64,000 nt of DNA from CBDCKN01 sp965219035. Its GTDB lineage: Bacteria; Gemmatimonadota; Gemmatimonadetes; Longimicrobiales; Gaopeijiaceae. Location: contig CBDCMR010000004.1 in assembly GCA_965219035.1 (NCBI GenBank), forward strand, positions 744,001 to 808,000. Reading direction: 5' to 3'. This document shows positions 8,522 to 17,557 of the stretch, piece after piece (the first letter of the stretch is position 1; each line of letters starts with the position of its first letter). The position numbers were made by a program, and so were the translations under genes. Below the pieces are notes generated by a model. It was not told the DNA's origin and did not search any database. It worked only from the letters and a program-made list of their open reading frames with translations.

Positions 8522-10465
8522 GTGGTAGCGACGGATCTGGATCCGAGGTTCACCTTCGACAGCTTCGTGGTGGGCCCTGCGAATCGGCTCGCGTCTGCAG
8601 CAGCGCGGCGGGCAGCCGACGCTCCCGGGACATCGTACAATCCACTGTTCATCTATTCCAGTTCCGGCCTCGGCAAGAGCCACATTCTCAGCGGTATAGC
8701 CCATTACGCCACCAGGGTCCACCCGGAGTACGGCGTGGTCTACCTGGCCGTTGAGGTCTTTCTCGACGAGTTGACGCGGGCCCTCCAGGAGGGTACCCAG
8801 GGCGAGATGAGGGAGCAGTACGAGGAGCTTAACATCCTGCTCCTCGACGACGTGCAGTTCCTCACCGGACAGAAGGAAGCCCAGGAGATGCTCCTGCGCC
8901 TCCTCGACCAGCTCAGCGCATCCGACGGCCAGATTGTCCTGGCCAGCGATCGCCCACCCTCGGAGATCGACGGTCTCGACGAGCGTCTGGTCACACGGTT
9001 TTCCGGGGGCTTGATCGTCGACATCGGGGTTCCGGAGTACGAAACCAAGGTCGCGATCCTCAGAAAGAAGGCGGAGGAGCGTGGTCAGACCTTCGAGGCC
9101 GGGGTGGCCGAGGCGCTGGCCAAGTACAGCTTCAAGAGCGTCCGTGAGCTCGCGGGCGCCCTGAACAAGGTGCTGGCGATCCAGGAGCTCGAGGGTCGGC
9201 AAGTCACGGTCGAGGAAATCAAGGCCATGCCGGGCCTTCATCAGACTGAACCGGCGAGTGAGGGCTCCATAGCCGGACAGCAGCTCCTGGACGAGTTCGG
9301 CTCGTTCATGGAGGAGCTGAGCCAGACGGTGGCCACGAAGGTGGAGCGAGAGGAGGCCCCGTGGAGGAGGTTGCTCAGGGAGGCGGCGGAGACCTTCGAG
9401 AAGGACGGTTACTCCGGGACTCGGCTGCGCTCCCTCCTCGAATCCGACGAGTCGCCTCCCGATCCGCAGGCGGTCGCCGACGAGTTCCGGCGGGACGTCA
9501 CACGGCTACGCCAGATCGCCAAGTCCCTCGACCGTGTCGGGAATCCGTGGCCGGAGGCCGCCGTCGGCCTCTTGAAGGACCCTGAGCGACTGGATGAGGC
9601 CGAATCCCTGCTGGCTTCGGCATTGGAACGAGTACGTCCGTTCCCGCTGATCGGCGACGGACCCCTCTTGGAGGATCTGACAGACCACTACCCCGCTGTG
9701 GCGCTGAAGGCCGCCGAGCAGCTGGTCACGGAAGAGCGTCCGGAGTACAACCCGCTGTTCGTATGGAGTCCACAGCCTGACGGCCCCTTGGCTTTGCTTG
9801 CTGCCACGGCCCGGTCGTTCAGGGAGCACGACAAGCTCAGCAACGTCGCAATCGTATCCGCCCAAGAGTTCTCCGAGGACTTCATCCGGGCTCTTTCCGA
9901 GGGTGTGGCGGGAGCCTGGAGAGAGCGCTGGTGGGGTGTCGATCTCCTCCTGGTGTACGATGCCCAGGACCTCTCCGACACAGAGCGGGCTCAGGACGAG
10001 TTCTTCCACCTGTTCGAGGCGTCCAAGCGGAAGGGAGCCAAGATCCTCATTACGGCGGATCGGGAGCCCTCGGAGATCAGCGGTATCGACGATCGCCTGA
10101 GCTCCCGCTTCGAGATGGGTCTCGTTGTGGATGCGACGGGCGAGTCGCTACCGCCCGGAGTGGGAACGCTGAACCTCGAGGAGGCACTGCCGGAGTACAT
10201 CCAGGACGAGGACCTGTGGTCCGGGTTCATTCGGTCGAAGGTCGGCGATGCGGTCGTGCCCCCCCTCAAGGAGCTCGACGTGGGTGATAGGGGCGGCATG
10301 ATCATCATGGAGCCCGAGGGGCCCATGGCCGAACCACAGGAGGCGGTGCCGGTCGCCCCAGTGACCGTCGATCCGGGTACTCCGTGGCAACCATCGAGGG
10401 AAAACGTGGTTTGGGACTGGGCGGTCATCGAGGACCGCATCGTAGAAGTCGAAGAGGAAGCGTAG
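8522..10465 (+). CDS. Tandem DnaA-domain ATPase lacking the DNA-binding domain
   Basis: A 647-residue protein with a GTG start 19 bp after the RluD stop. Residues 10-240 are a clear DnaA domain III: FTFDSFVVGPANRLA, Walker A SSSGLGKS (46-53), Walker B LLLDD (106-110), sensor ASDRPP (141-146) and an arginine-finger-like GLDERLVTRFSGGL (151-164). A linker precedes a second DnaA-like domain at about 395-540 (YNPLFVW; then GIDDRLSSRFEMGL at 521-534). Its Walker A and B are degenerate (SPQPDGPLALL; LLLVYDA). There is no DnaA domain IV helix-turn-helix, so it is not the replication initiator. An active plus inactive ATPase pair suggests a scaffold or regulator. Function unknown; it sits 6 bp from a DUF4388 gene. 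Confidence 0.85.
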   Translation: MVATDLDPRFTFDSFVVGPANRLASAAARRAADAPGTSYNPLFIYSSSGLGKSHILSGIAHYATRVHPEYGVVYLAVEVFLDELTRALQEGTQGEMREQYEELNILLLDDVQFLTGQKEAQEMLLRLLDQLSASDGQIVLASDRPPSEIDGLDERLVTRFSGGLIVDIGVPEYETKVAILRKKAEERGQTFEAGVAEALAKYSFKSVRELAGALNKVLAIQELEGRQVTVEEIKAMPGLHQTEPASEGSIAGQQLLDEFGSFMEELSQTVATKVEREEAPWRRLLREAAETFEKDGYSGTRLRSLLESDESPPDPQAVADEFRRDVTRLRQIAKSLDRVGNPWPEAAVGLLKDPERLDEAESLLASALERVRPFPLIGDGPLLEDLTDHYPAVALKAAEQLVTEERPEYNPLFVWSPQPDGPLALLAATARSFREHDKLSNVAIVSAQEFSEDFIRALSEGVAGAWRERWWGVDLLLVYDAQDLSDTERAQDEFFHLFEASKRKGAKILITADREPSEISGIDDRLSSRFEMGLVVDATGESLPPGVGTLNLEEALPEYIQDEDLWSGFIRSKVGDAVVPPLKELDVGDRGGMIIMEPEGPMAEPQEAVPVAPVTVDPGTPWQPSRENVVWDWAVIEDRIVEVEEEA

Positions 10466-10471
10466 AACAGC

Positions 10472-12089
10472 ATGGCGATCGAAGGCGCTCTCTCAGACGT
10501 CAGCTTGGCCGACATCTCCCAGCTTCTGGCCATGGGGGGGAAGACGGGCTGCCTTTCACTGACGGAGCAGGCCAACTTCGGCTACATCTACTTCGAGGAC
10601 GGTCGGGTCGTCTATGCGTCCGTGGTGAACCGCCCGGACCGCCTCGGCGAGCTCCTGGTGAAGAACGAGGTAATCGACCGGGATCAGCTCTCGGCGGCCA
10701 TGGAGAAGCAGGCCCACGAACGGGGGAAGAAGCTGGGCGAGCTGCTGGTGGAGAGTGGAGCGCTCTCTCAAGAGGATCTTGACAAATACATCTCCATGCA
10801 GATCGAAGAGGCCGTCTACCACGTCTTCCAATGGCACCAGGGCACCTTCCAGTTCCAGCCCGACGTCAAGCCGGACGAAGAACGTGATGCGGGTGTCCAT
10901 CAGCATCGACGCTCTCCTGATGGAGGGAGCCCGTCGCGTAGACGAATGGAGCCTCATGGAAAGGAAGATCTCGTCCATGGACCTGGTCTTCGCCCTGGAG
11001 CGCGACCCCCTTGAGGAGGAAGGGATCGACCTCTCGGAAGCACAGCAGCGGATCATTCCGCTCATCGACGGCAAGCGCTCGGTGACCGATCTCGTGGACC
11101 AGTCCGGATTGGTGGAGTTCGACACGGGTAAAGCGCTGTACGGGCTCATACAAGCGGGCTTTGCCGTCCAAGTCGGCAAGCGGGCCGCGGAGTCGCAGGC
11201 CAAGGGCTCCGTGGAGGAGCACCTGAACCTCGGCTTGGCGTTCTACCGGTCCGGGCTGATGGAGGACTCCATTCGGGAGCTCAGGAAGACCCTCGAGCTG
11301 GATGCCAACCATCCGCAGGCTCGGGCTTATCTCGGCCTCATCAGCCTGAAGGCGGGTCGGGCGCAGGAAGCCAGCGTGCACTTCGACGAGATGGGCGAGG
11401 CTGCGGAGATGACGTACGCCATGCACCGTAACCGAGCACTGGCGCTTGAGAGGATCGGGCGTTACGACGAGGCGCTCTCAGCCCTTGCGGAGGCCGAGAA
11501 GCTGAACTCGGACGATCCCGGCCTTCTTCTCGCCCGCGGAATCGTGAAGTTGAAGTCCGGTGACGGAGCCGCCGCCATGGGCTCTTTCAAGGGCTATCAG
11601 GACAAGGTCGGAGAGGGGACGCTGTCGCCCATGTTCTTCGCCTTCTCGGTGCTGGCGGCCGGCATCGCCGGCGACATGGACCGCGCCGTCGAGATCGGTC
11701 GCGAGGGGCTGACACAATACTCCGATGACGGGGCGATCCTGGTCAACACCGGGGCCGTGCTGGAGCACCGTGGAGAGAACGAGGCGGCCGAGGCGTACTA
11801 CGAGCGGGCTATCAAGCAGGAGCCGGTGGTGCCACAGGCACACAAGGCGCTGGGTGACCAGGCCCTCCGCCGCGGAGACAAGGCACGGGCGAAGACTCAG
11901 TACGAGCTTGCGGTGAAGGCGGACCAGCGCCTCGGAGACGATGTCTACATCAAGCTCGGGGCCATCGCGCTCGAGAACTCCGAGACTGCCGAGGCAGGGG
12001 CCATGTGGCGGCGTGCCTTGGAGCTCAACCCGGAGAACCACACGCTTCAGACCAAGCTCGACCAGCTCGGAGCGTCCGCCGGCGCGTGA
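10472..12089 (+). pseudogene. DUF4388 (PATAN-like) / TPR protein, split by a frameshift
   Basis: Two frames together make one expected protein of about 538 residues. Frame 1 (10472 onward, MAIEGALSDVSLADISQLL) carries the DUF4388 domain (YIYFEDGRVVYA) and a helical segment to FQPDVKPDEE. Frame 2 takes over at about 10884 with MRVSISIDALLMEGARR and runs to 12089 through four or more TPR-like repeats (NLGLAFYRSGLMEDSI, HRNRALALERIGRYDEAL). The switch is near 10880-10884 and behaves as one extra base. Beyond it frame 1 (to 11014) gives no recognisable domain. DUF4388/TPR proteins are thought to be scaffolds of regulatory or motility systems. Sequencing error or real inactivation are both possible. 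Confidence 0.75.
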
Positions 12090-13045
12090 TTCCCGGGCTC
12101 CTGGTCCTACTCCTCGGGATCGGGCAGGACACTCTCAGACAGACGCTCGCCGGTGGCCGCCAACTCGAGGGAACCCGCGCCACCGTCTCCTTCATGGCGC
12201 CCGACTCGGGCAAGGCGGTGCGCGTTCTCGCGGCTTTGGAGGCTGCTCTCCCATTGCCGGGGCTTCCACCCGACGTGCCCACCGGGGTTCTCGTACTCCT
12301 GGCACCCGATGAGTCCGCGTTCGAGCGACTCACGGGTGGGCAGGTCCCCGACTGGGGCGCGGGGGTCGCCCTTCCGGCCCAAGAGACCATCGTCATGCCT
12401 GCCTACGTCTCCGCACGGGGGCGCGGCTGGAGCGACACCCAGGTTCTCCGCCACGAGTGGGCGCACATCGGCTTGCACCAGTACCTGCAGGAGCTCCGCG
12501 TACCCCAATGGTTCTCCGAGGGCTATGCCCAGTGGGCCAGTGGCGGGTGGGACTGGTCGGAGGGTTGGAAGCTCAGGGTGGCCCTGGCCAGGGACCGGAA
12601 CCCGCTGGACTCTCTCGATCTCTCGTGGCCCCGGGACCAGGCGAGAGCCCGGACGGCCTACCTCCTCTCCGCCACGACCATCGAGTACCTGGTCGTGCAG
12701 AGCAGCCCCCATGCGCTGGAGGTCTTGCTCAGGAGGTGGAAGGAAGCCGGCAACTTCGAGCGGGCGTTTCGATCCACGTATGGTGTCACTACGGCTCAAT
12801 TCGAGGAGGACTGGCGGCGCTATGTCGAGGGCCGGTACGGCTGGCTGTTCGTCCTCTCCCACTCGGCCGTGTTCTGGATGTTCCTGAGCCTGGCTCTGGC
12901 TGCCATGGTGGGAGTCCGCAGGCGAGCCAGGCGAGAGCGCCTGGCTCGCCTAAGGGCTCAGGACGTTCCCGACCAGCCAAGCTTCTGGCTCGACGACTCG
13001 TCGGGCGCGGACGTGCCTGGACCCGACCGCGAGGGGTCGGAGTAA
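12086..13045 (+). CDS. Membrane-anchored gluzincin-type metallopeptidase (peptidase MA-like)
   Basis: The GTG at 12086 overlaps the TPR gene stop and gives 319 residues beginning MIPGLLVLLLG, a plausible signal or anchor. The zinc site is visible: RHEWAH (His123, Glu124, His127) and, 18 residues on, FSEGYAQW (Glu145), the HExxH...E pattern of gluzincins. A C-terminal membrane helix at about 255-280 is followed by a basic then acidic tail. The peptidase would act outside the membrane. The substrate is unknown. The start was chosen because the longer frame from 12005 overlaps the TPR coding sequence. Confidence 0.8.
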   Translation: MIPGLLVLLLGIGQDTLRQTLAGGRQLEGTRATVSFMAPDSGKAVRVLAALEAALPLPGLPPDVPTGVLVLLAPDESAFERLTGGQVPDWGAGVALPAQETIVMPAYVSARGRGWSDTQVLRHEWAHIGLHQYLQELRVPQWFSEGYAQWASGGWDWSEGWKLRVALARDRNPLDSLDLSWPRDQARARTAYLLSATTIEYLVVQSSPHALEVLLRRWKEAGNFERAFRSTYGVTTAQFEEDWRRYVEGRYGWLFVLSHSAVFWMFLSLALAAMVGVRRRARRERLARLRAQDVPDQPSFWLDDSSGADVPGPDREGSE

Positions 13046-13071
13046 AAGTATCCGATGCCTCCACGCACCAG

Positions 13072-13539
13072 AAGGCTGTTGAAGAAGTACAGTGGGCCGC
13101 GCGACCCACGCCTTCGGCGTTGGTGCCCCGTGCTTGCGCGCGTTCAGACAACGTCGCGGACTTGATGTTCGGCGTTGTACAGTGCTTCCCGCGGCACCTG
13201 AGCCGAAGGCGAAGAACGAACGACGACGAGGGTCAACAACGCGAAGCGTTGTCGGCCGGGCTACGGCGAGGAGGGGAGACGCCGGATCAACCGCGCAAAC
13301 CACCCTGTGCTCAACAGAATAGTTGATATGAACGTGCATGTGCGTGGGTTGCGATGGCACGGCCCCGACCGCGCGTCGCGCGGTGCCCCCGTCGATGGAG
13401 CTCCTAACAGTAGCGACGGCTATGGCGTAGTCGCTCTGACCCACGCTGTCGCGCGGGTACCCCGGATCTGGGGCCGTGGCATCCCGGGTACGCGTGCGTC
13501 AGCCCGGGTGGCGGCCCGCTGTACTTCTTCAACAGCCTT
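13072..13539 (+). mobile_element. MITE-like non-coding element with 28-bp terminal inverted repeats
   Basis: The 510-bp gap between the peptidase and the response regulator is nearly filled by a 468-bp segment bounded by near-perfect inverted repeats at 13072-13099 and 13512-13539 (27 of 28 match; core GGCTGTTGAAGAAG). I see no convincing gene inside; it contains several short GC-rich palindromes. This is the form of a miniature inverted-repeat transposable element mobilised in trans. No target duplication is evident. Its right end lies 15 bp before the start codon of the next gene, leaving only the ribosome binding site between them. Confidence 0.6.
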
Positions 13540-13554
13540 GTAAAGAGGACACCA

Positions 13555-14910
13555 TTGTCTCGTATCCTGCTCGTCGACGACGACGCCGACACCCGCTCGG
13601 TCTTCAGGGCCAAGCTCGAGCATTCGGGCTACGAGCTGGATGAAGCCGAGAGCGCCGAGGCTGCCCTCGGTAAGGTCAAGGCGTTCGATCCCGCCGTGGT
13701 CATCACGGATGTGCGTATGGACGAGATGACCGGACTGGAGCTCCTCAACAGGATCCGGGAGTCCATGACCGGCGTGGATGTCATCGTGATGACGGGCCAC
13801 GACTCCATGACCTCGGCCGTCGAGGCCATGAAGTCCGGGGCGTTCGACTACCTGGTGAAGCCCGTGGGCCTAAAGGAGCTCGAGTCGGTCGTCGAGCGCT
13901 GCCTGGCTGAGCAGGAGCTGATCCGGGCCTCGGCAGAGGAGCCCGAGGCCGAGTTGGCCGACGACGTGGGGGCCGGCACCGTGGTCGGCCATGACCCGAG
14001 GATGATCGAGATCTACAAGATGATCGGTGTCCTCTCGCGGAACCGGACCACCGTCCTCGTTCGGGGCGAGACCGGCACGGGCAAGGAGCTAGTGGCTCGT
14101 GCCATTCACGACCACTCGCTCCACTCGAGTGAGCCTTTCATCGCGGTGAACTGCACGGCGCTGACGGACACTCTGCTGGAGTCGGAGCTGTTCGGGCACG
14201 TGCGGGGTGCCTTCACGGGCGCGGTCGGGGCGAAAAAGGGCTATTTCGAGCTGGCGGGGCGGGGGACCCTCTTCCTGGACGAGATCGGCGACACCTCACC
14301 CGACTTTCAGTCTAAGCTCCTACGGGTGCTCCAGGAGCGACAGTTCTATCCCGTGGGAGGCGAGCAAGCGAAACGGACGGAGGCCAGAGTGGTTGCAGCC
14401 ACACACCAGCCCATGGAAGAGCTGATAACGGAGGGCGGCTTCCGTGAGGATCTGTACTTCCGGCTACGGGTCGTTGAGATCGAAGTACCGAGCCTGCGAT
14501 ACCGAAAGGACGACATCCCTCTCCTGGCCAACCATCTTCTGGGCCGCATCCGCAACGAGACAGGTAGTGAGGTGCGACGGATCTCGGAAACGGCGATGGG
14601 AGAGCTGATGGCCTACGACTGGCCGGGCAACGTGCGTGAGCTCGAGAACGCTCTCACCAGAGCCGCCATCGTCGCGCGGGGTTCTGTGGTGGGTCCAGAG
14701 CATCTGGCCCTTGGTCTGTCGGGGGATGGTTGCCCGACGAAGGCCCAGGTGGCACCCTCCAGAGAGGGTGACATGACCCTGGACGGAGCTATCGAGCGCC
14801 AGATTCGTCGGGTGCTGGAGAGCACGGGCGCAAACAAGACGGAAGCGGCCAGGCTGCTCGGGATCTCCCGCTCTCGCCTCGCCCGCTACGTAGAACGCTT
14901 TCGCCTCTAG
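13555..14910 (+). CDS. NtrC-family sigma-54-dependent response regulator
   Basis: A 451-residue three-domain regulator with a TTG start preceded by an AAAGAGGA site. Receiver: acidic pocket Asp9-11, phospho-acceptor Asp52 (VVITDVRMDEMTG) and Lys102. AAA+ domain: Walker A GETGTGKE (171-178), GAFTGA loop (218-223) that contacts sigma-54, and LFLDEIGDTS. The C-terminus carries a Fis-type HTH (NKTEAARLLGISRSRLARY). It would activate sigma-54 promoters on phosphorylation. No histidine kinase is adjacent. The MITE-like element directly upstream must supply or have displaced its promoter. Confidence 0.94.
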   Translation: MSRILLVDDDADTRSVFRAKLEHSGYELDEAESAEAALGKVKAFDPAVVITDVRMDEMTGLELLNRIRESMTGVDVIVMTGHDSMTSAVEAMKSGAFDYLVKPVGLKELESVVERCLAEQELIRASAEEPEAELADDVGAGTVVGHDPRMIEIYKMIGVLSRNRTTVLVRGETGTGKELVARAIHDHSLHSSEPFIAVNCTALTDTLLESELFGHVRGAFTGAVGAKKGYFELAGRGTLFLDEIGDTSPDFQSKLLRVLQERQFYPVGGEQAKRTEARVVAATHQPMEELITEGGFREDLYFRLRVVEIEVPSLRYRKDDIPLLANHLLGRIRNETGSEVRRISETAMGELMAYDWPGNVRELENALTRAAIVARGSVVGPEHLALGLSGDGCPTKAQVAPSREGDMTLDGAIERQIRRVLESTGANKTEAARLLGISRSRLARYVERFRL

Positions 14911-14950
14911 ACGGTTGACCCGAGGATCAGGCGAGAATAGGATCGTGGCC

Positions 14951-15157
14951 ATGGCCAAGAAGAACGACACGAAATCGAGCGGAGGGGTCGGGAAGGCGTC
15001 CCTCCAGTTCTCCGGGATCAACCTCGCTTTCGCGGTCGGTGCCCTGCTCACCATTACGTTCGCGTACTGGCTTCTCGCCCAGGGCTCCATCACGTGGGCG
15101 CCCATCCTGCTGGTGGTGGGCTATGTGTTCCTCGTGCCCTTGGCCATTATCCTATAG
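14951..15157 (+). CDS. Small two-helix membrane protein
   Basis: A 68-residue protein. The ATG at 14951 is preferred to an in-frame TTG at 14915 because it gives a conventional Lys-rich start (MAKKND). Two hydrophobic helices follow at about residues 22-41 and 47-66. Size and plan resemble DUF3098-like small membrane proteins, but I cannot confirm the family. It sits 40 bp after the response-regulator gene. Confidence 0.6.
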   Translation: MAKKNDTKSSGGVGKASLQFSGINLAFAVGALLTITFAYWLLAQGSITWAPILLVVGYVFLVPLAIIL

Positions 15158-15274
15158 GATCCGGCGGCGGATGCGTCGTCCCGCCTTGATCCCACGGCGC
15201 CCCGACCCTCTTGGTGGCTCGCGAACTTCGGAAACGGAACACTAGGGCTCGCTCGGGGGCGCAGGTTGTCCAGT

Positions 15275-15289
15275 CGAGCCGCCGGCTCG
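15275..15289. terminator. Possible hairpin between convergent genes
   Basis: CGAGCC-GCC-GGCTCG forms a 6-bp GC-rich stem between the + strand small membrane gene and the - strand aldehyde dehydrogenase. No T-run follows on either side, so terminator function is only suggested by position. Confidence 0.3.
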
Positions 15290-15298
15290 GCGGTCCCC

Positions 15299-16654
15299 TC
15301 ATGCAGGCTTCGTGACGACCCGCACCTGGGTGAACTGGCGGTGCCCGTCCTTGGACTTGTGGAAGCCATAGCCGCTCTGGCGGGCCCCCACCCAGGGTGT
15401 GCCTCTCGCACCCATGGCGGCCTTGTTGATCCCGATCATCCCAGCCGTCAGCTGGCGGGCTATCTGGGCCGTCCGCTCGTCGTCCTCGCCGAAGACGACG
15501 GCGCCCAACGCGAAGTGGGTGGAGTTGGCCTTTTCGATGGCTTCTTTCTCCGACGCCACACGCGTCACACAGGCCACCGGCCCGAACGTCTCGTCCTTGG
15601 CGATGGCCATCTCTTCTCCCACACCCGTGAGGATGGTGGGTGTGACGAAGTTGTCGTGATGGCCGGAACCGCCTGAGAGGACCCTGGCGCCTTCGGCGAT
15701 GGCTTCGTCAAGCTGCTCGAGGACGTGATCCCGCTGTTGGGCGTTGACCATGGGACCCACTTTGATCCCCCCATCCAGACCGTCTCCCTGTTTCATGGCC
15801 TCCCCGGCCTCCACCAGGAGCGCCTCGAAGCGATCCGCCACCGAGTCCGGCACGAAGATCCTCTCGGTGCTCACACAAACCTGACCGGCGTTCCGGAAGC
15901 TGTTCCACGCCGCGAACTTGGCCGCCTTCTCGAGATCGGCGCTCTCCAGGACCACCATGGGATCCTTGCCGCCGAGCTCGAGGATCACCCGCTTCAGCTC
16001 GCCGCTCGCTGCCCGGAGGATGTGCTTGCCAGTCTCCCGGGAGCCTGTGAAGGCGATGAGGTCCACGTCGCTCTCGACGAGCCGCTTGCCCTGATCGTCC
16101 GCTCCGTGGACCACCTGGAGAACGTCCGGCGGGAGCGCCGCGTTGAGCACGTCGGCGTAGGCCTGACCGCACAGCGGGGTCTCTTCCGATGGCTTGAGAA
16201 TCACCGTGTTGCCGGCGGCGAGTGCCGGAAGCACCATCCAGTGGGGCATGGACATGGGGAAGTTCCACGGTGTGATCGCCGCGCACACGCCGAGGGCGTC
16301 GTGATACACCGTCGAGTGGTTCCGGCCGTCATCGAAGACCTCGAGGGCGAGGGCTTCACCGATCTCCTCCAGCTCTTCTTGCACCGAGGCCAGAGACTTG
16401 GCCTCTCCGATTCCCTCGGCCAGGGGCTTACCCATCTCCTCCGTGATGAGCCTTCCCAGGTCTTCGGCTTGCTCGGCGAACGTCTCGGCGGCCTTTGAGA
16501 ATAGGCGGGCCCGCCCATCGTGGCCCAGGGCCTCCCACGCCGGCTGAGCTGCACGCGCGCGGTCCACGACTGCGGGGATCTCGTCCGCAGAAGTGACTGG
16601 GACTTCGCCGAACAGCTCGCTGTTGGCCGGGTTGTAGGACTTTAGAGTTTCCAT
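15299..16654 (-). CDS. NAD(P)-dependent aldehyde dehydrogenase (succinate-semialdehyde dehydrogenase-like)
   Basis: A 451-residue ALDH superfamily enzyme that oxidises an aldehyde to an acid. Visible motifs are TPWNFPMSMPHW and LKPSEETPLC (cofactor binding), FTGSRETGK, the ELGGKDP catalytic glutamate and the nucleophilic Cys in NAGQVCVSTERI. The late DETFGPVA motif is also present. Length and motifs are close to the succinate-semialdehyde/short ALDH group, but substrate cannot be fixed from sequence. It is the last intact core gene before the mobile region; transposase remnants begin about 100 bp beyond its start. Confidence 0.92.
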   Translation of the reverse strand: METLKSYNPANSELFGEVPVTSADEIPAVVDRARAAQPAWEALGHDGRARLFSKAAETFAEQAEDLGRLITEEMGKPLAEGIGEAKSLASVQEELEEIGEALALEVFDDGRNHSTVYHDALGVCAAITPWNFPMSMPHWMVLPALAAGNTVILKPSEETPLCGQAYADVLNAALPPDVLQVVHGADDQGKRLVESDVDLIAFTGSRETGKHILRAASGELKRVILELGGKDPMVVLESADLEKAAKFAAWNSFRNAGQVCVSTERIFVPDSVADRFEALLVEAGEAMKQGDGLDGGIKVGPMVNAQQRDHVLEQLDEAIAEGARVLSGGSGHHDNFVTPTILTGVGEEMAIAKDETFGPVACVTRVASEKEAIEKANSTHFALGAVVFGEDDERTAQIARQLTAGMIGINKAAMGARGTPWVGARQSGYGFHKSKDGHRQFTQVRVVTKPA

Positions 16655-16752
16655 GACAGATCTCGGGTTGTGCTCGCGGATGCCTTACAAACCTTCAAGA
16701 TGCTCTGGCGGCCGGCCGGGCGCTACCCGTTCCGAAACTCCCGAAACGCCCG

Positions 16753-16975
16753 TTACTGCGTCCGCATGTTCGAACGCGGTGGCCGGGTCGTCCGTCGCTT
16801 CAGTACCAGATGCATATTCTCATGCTTCCTGTTCTGCTGCGGGCACCCCAGCTCGATGAGCTCAGGAAAGATCCCCAGCTGAACGAGCCACACCGACAAC
16901 CGAGACAGCCGGCCTAGTGCGTTCGAAGCGAACGGTGTCCCGTTGTCCGTACGGATCCGCTCGGGCAAACAGACG
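16753..16975 (-). pseudogene. Fragment of an IS481-type (rve) transposase
   Basis: On the - strand this reads LPERIRTDNGTPFASNALG and on to KHENMHLVLKRRTTRPP, closely matching the central integrase-core part of the transposase in the nested elements at 38-41 kb. Neither end of the gene is present. At about 16972 it runs straight into an IS110-type fragment. It is a relic of an older, diverged copy of the same element family. Confidence 0.75.
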
Positions 16976-17362
16976 CCCACGCTCCATATGAAGCCCGACA
17001 TTGTGGAGCTGGGAGTGGATGCGGTTCACCATCCGGGTCCGTTCGCATACGAGTCTCGCCCGGTTGCGTAGGAGCACCGCCTGCTCCCGCTGTTGGGGAC
17101 ACTTCGGATGGACCTCGGGGATGAGGTCCGCGAGCCGCATACGCGCCAACAACTCGGCGTCGATGTCGTCACTCTTGTAGTTGGACTCAGCGATGACTCG
17201 GAGCCGCTTGGCGTGAGCGAGCACGAAGTGGATCCCCCGGTCTTGGAGTCGATCCTCTTGTGTCTTGTTAATCCGGATGGGTCCGGTCACGAGCTGACCT
17301 GCATTGCTCACGATGGCGATCACGGAATACGTTGCATGGGCGTCGATTCCTGCGACAAACAT
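16976..17362 (-). pseudogene. IS110-family transposase, N-terminal remnant
   Basis: Begins MFVAGIDAHATYSVIAIV, the DEDD-domain start of IS110 transposases, and continues through ESNYKSDDIDAELLARMRLADLIPEVH and VNRIHSQLHNVGL. About 30 residues normally present after the first strands are missing, and the C-terminal half (transposase_20 part) is lost at the joint with the IS481 fragment. It cannot encode an active enzyme. The 195 bp upstream of its start (17363-17557) hold no gene and may be the element's non-coding end. Confidence 0.75.
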
Positions 17363-17557
17363 GGCTGGCCTCCTTGGGTTTGGGTGCCGCAGGACCTTGA
17401 GAATCCCAGCGTAACACCCAGCCCGGGTGAGGTCAGCCCTTCGCCTTATAAGATCAGAATCGCAGAGACGTTAGGAAGCGAGAGTCCCGGCGGTGATGAG
17501 CCGGAAGAGTAGGTACCGGCGGGTGTTCTAGGTCCGAAGGAGCGAGCGGAGTCTCAC

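Noticed and set aside
8522..10465. Calling the DnaA-domain protein the replication initiator and the region an origin
   Set aside because: No domain IV, no domain I, no DnaA-box cluster and no dnaN or gyrB nearby.
15158..15240. tRNA-like GC-rich sequence after the small membrane protein
   Set aside because: No acceptor pairing or anticodon arm could be built.
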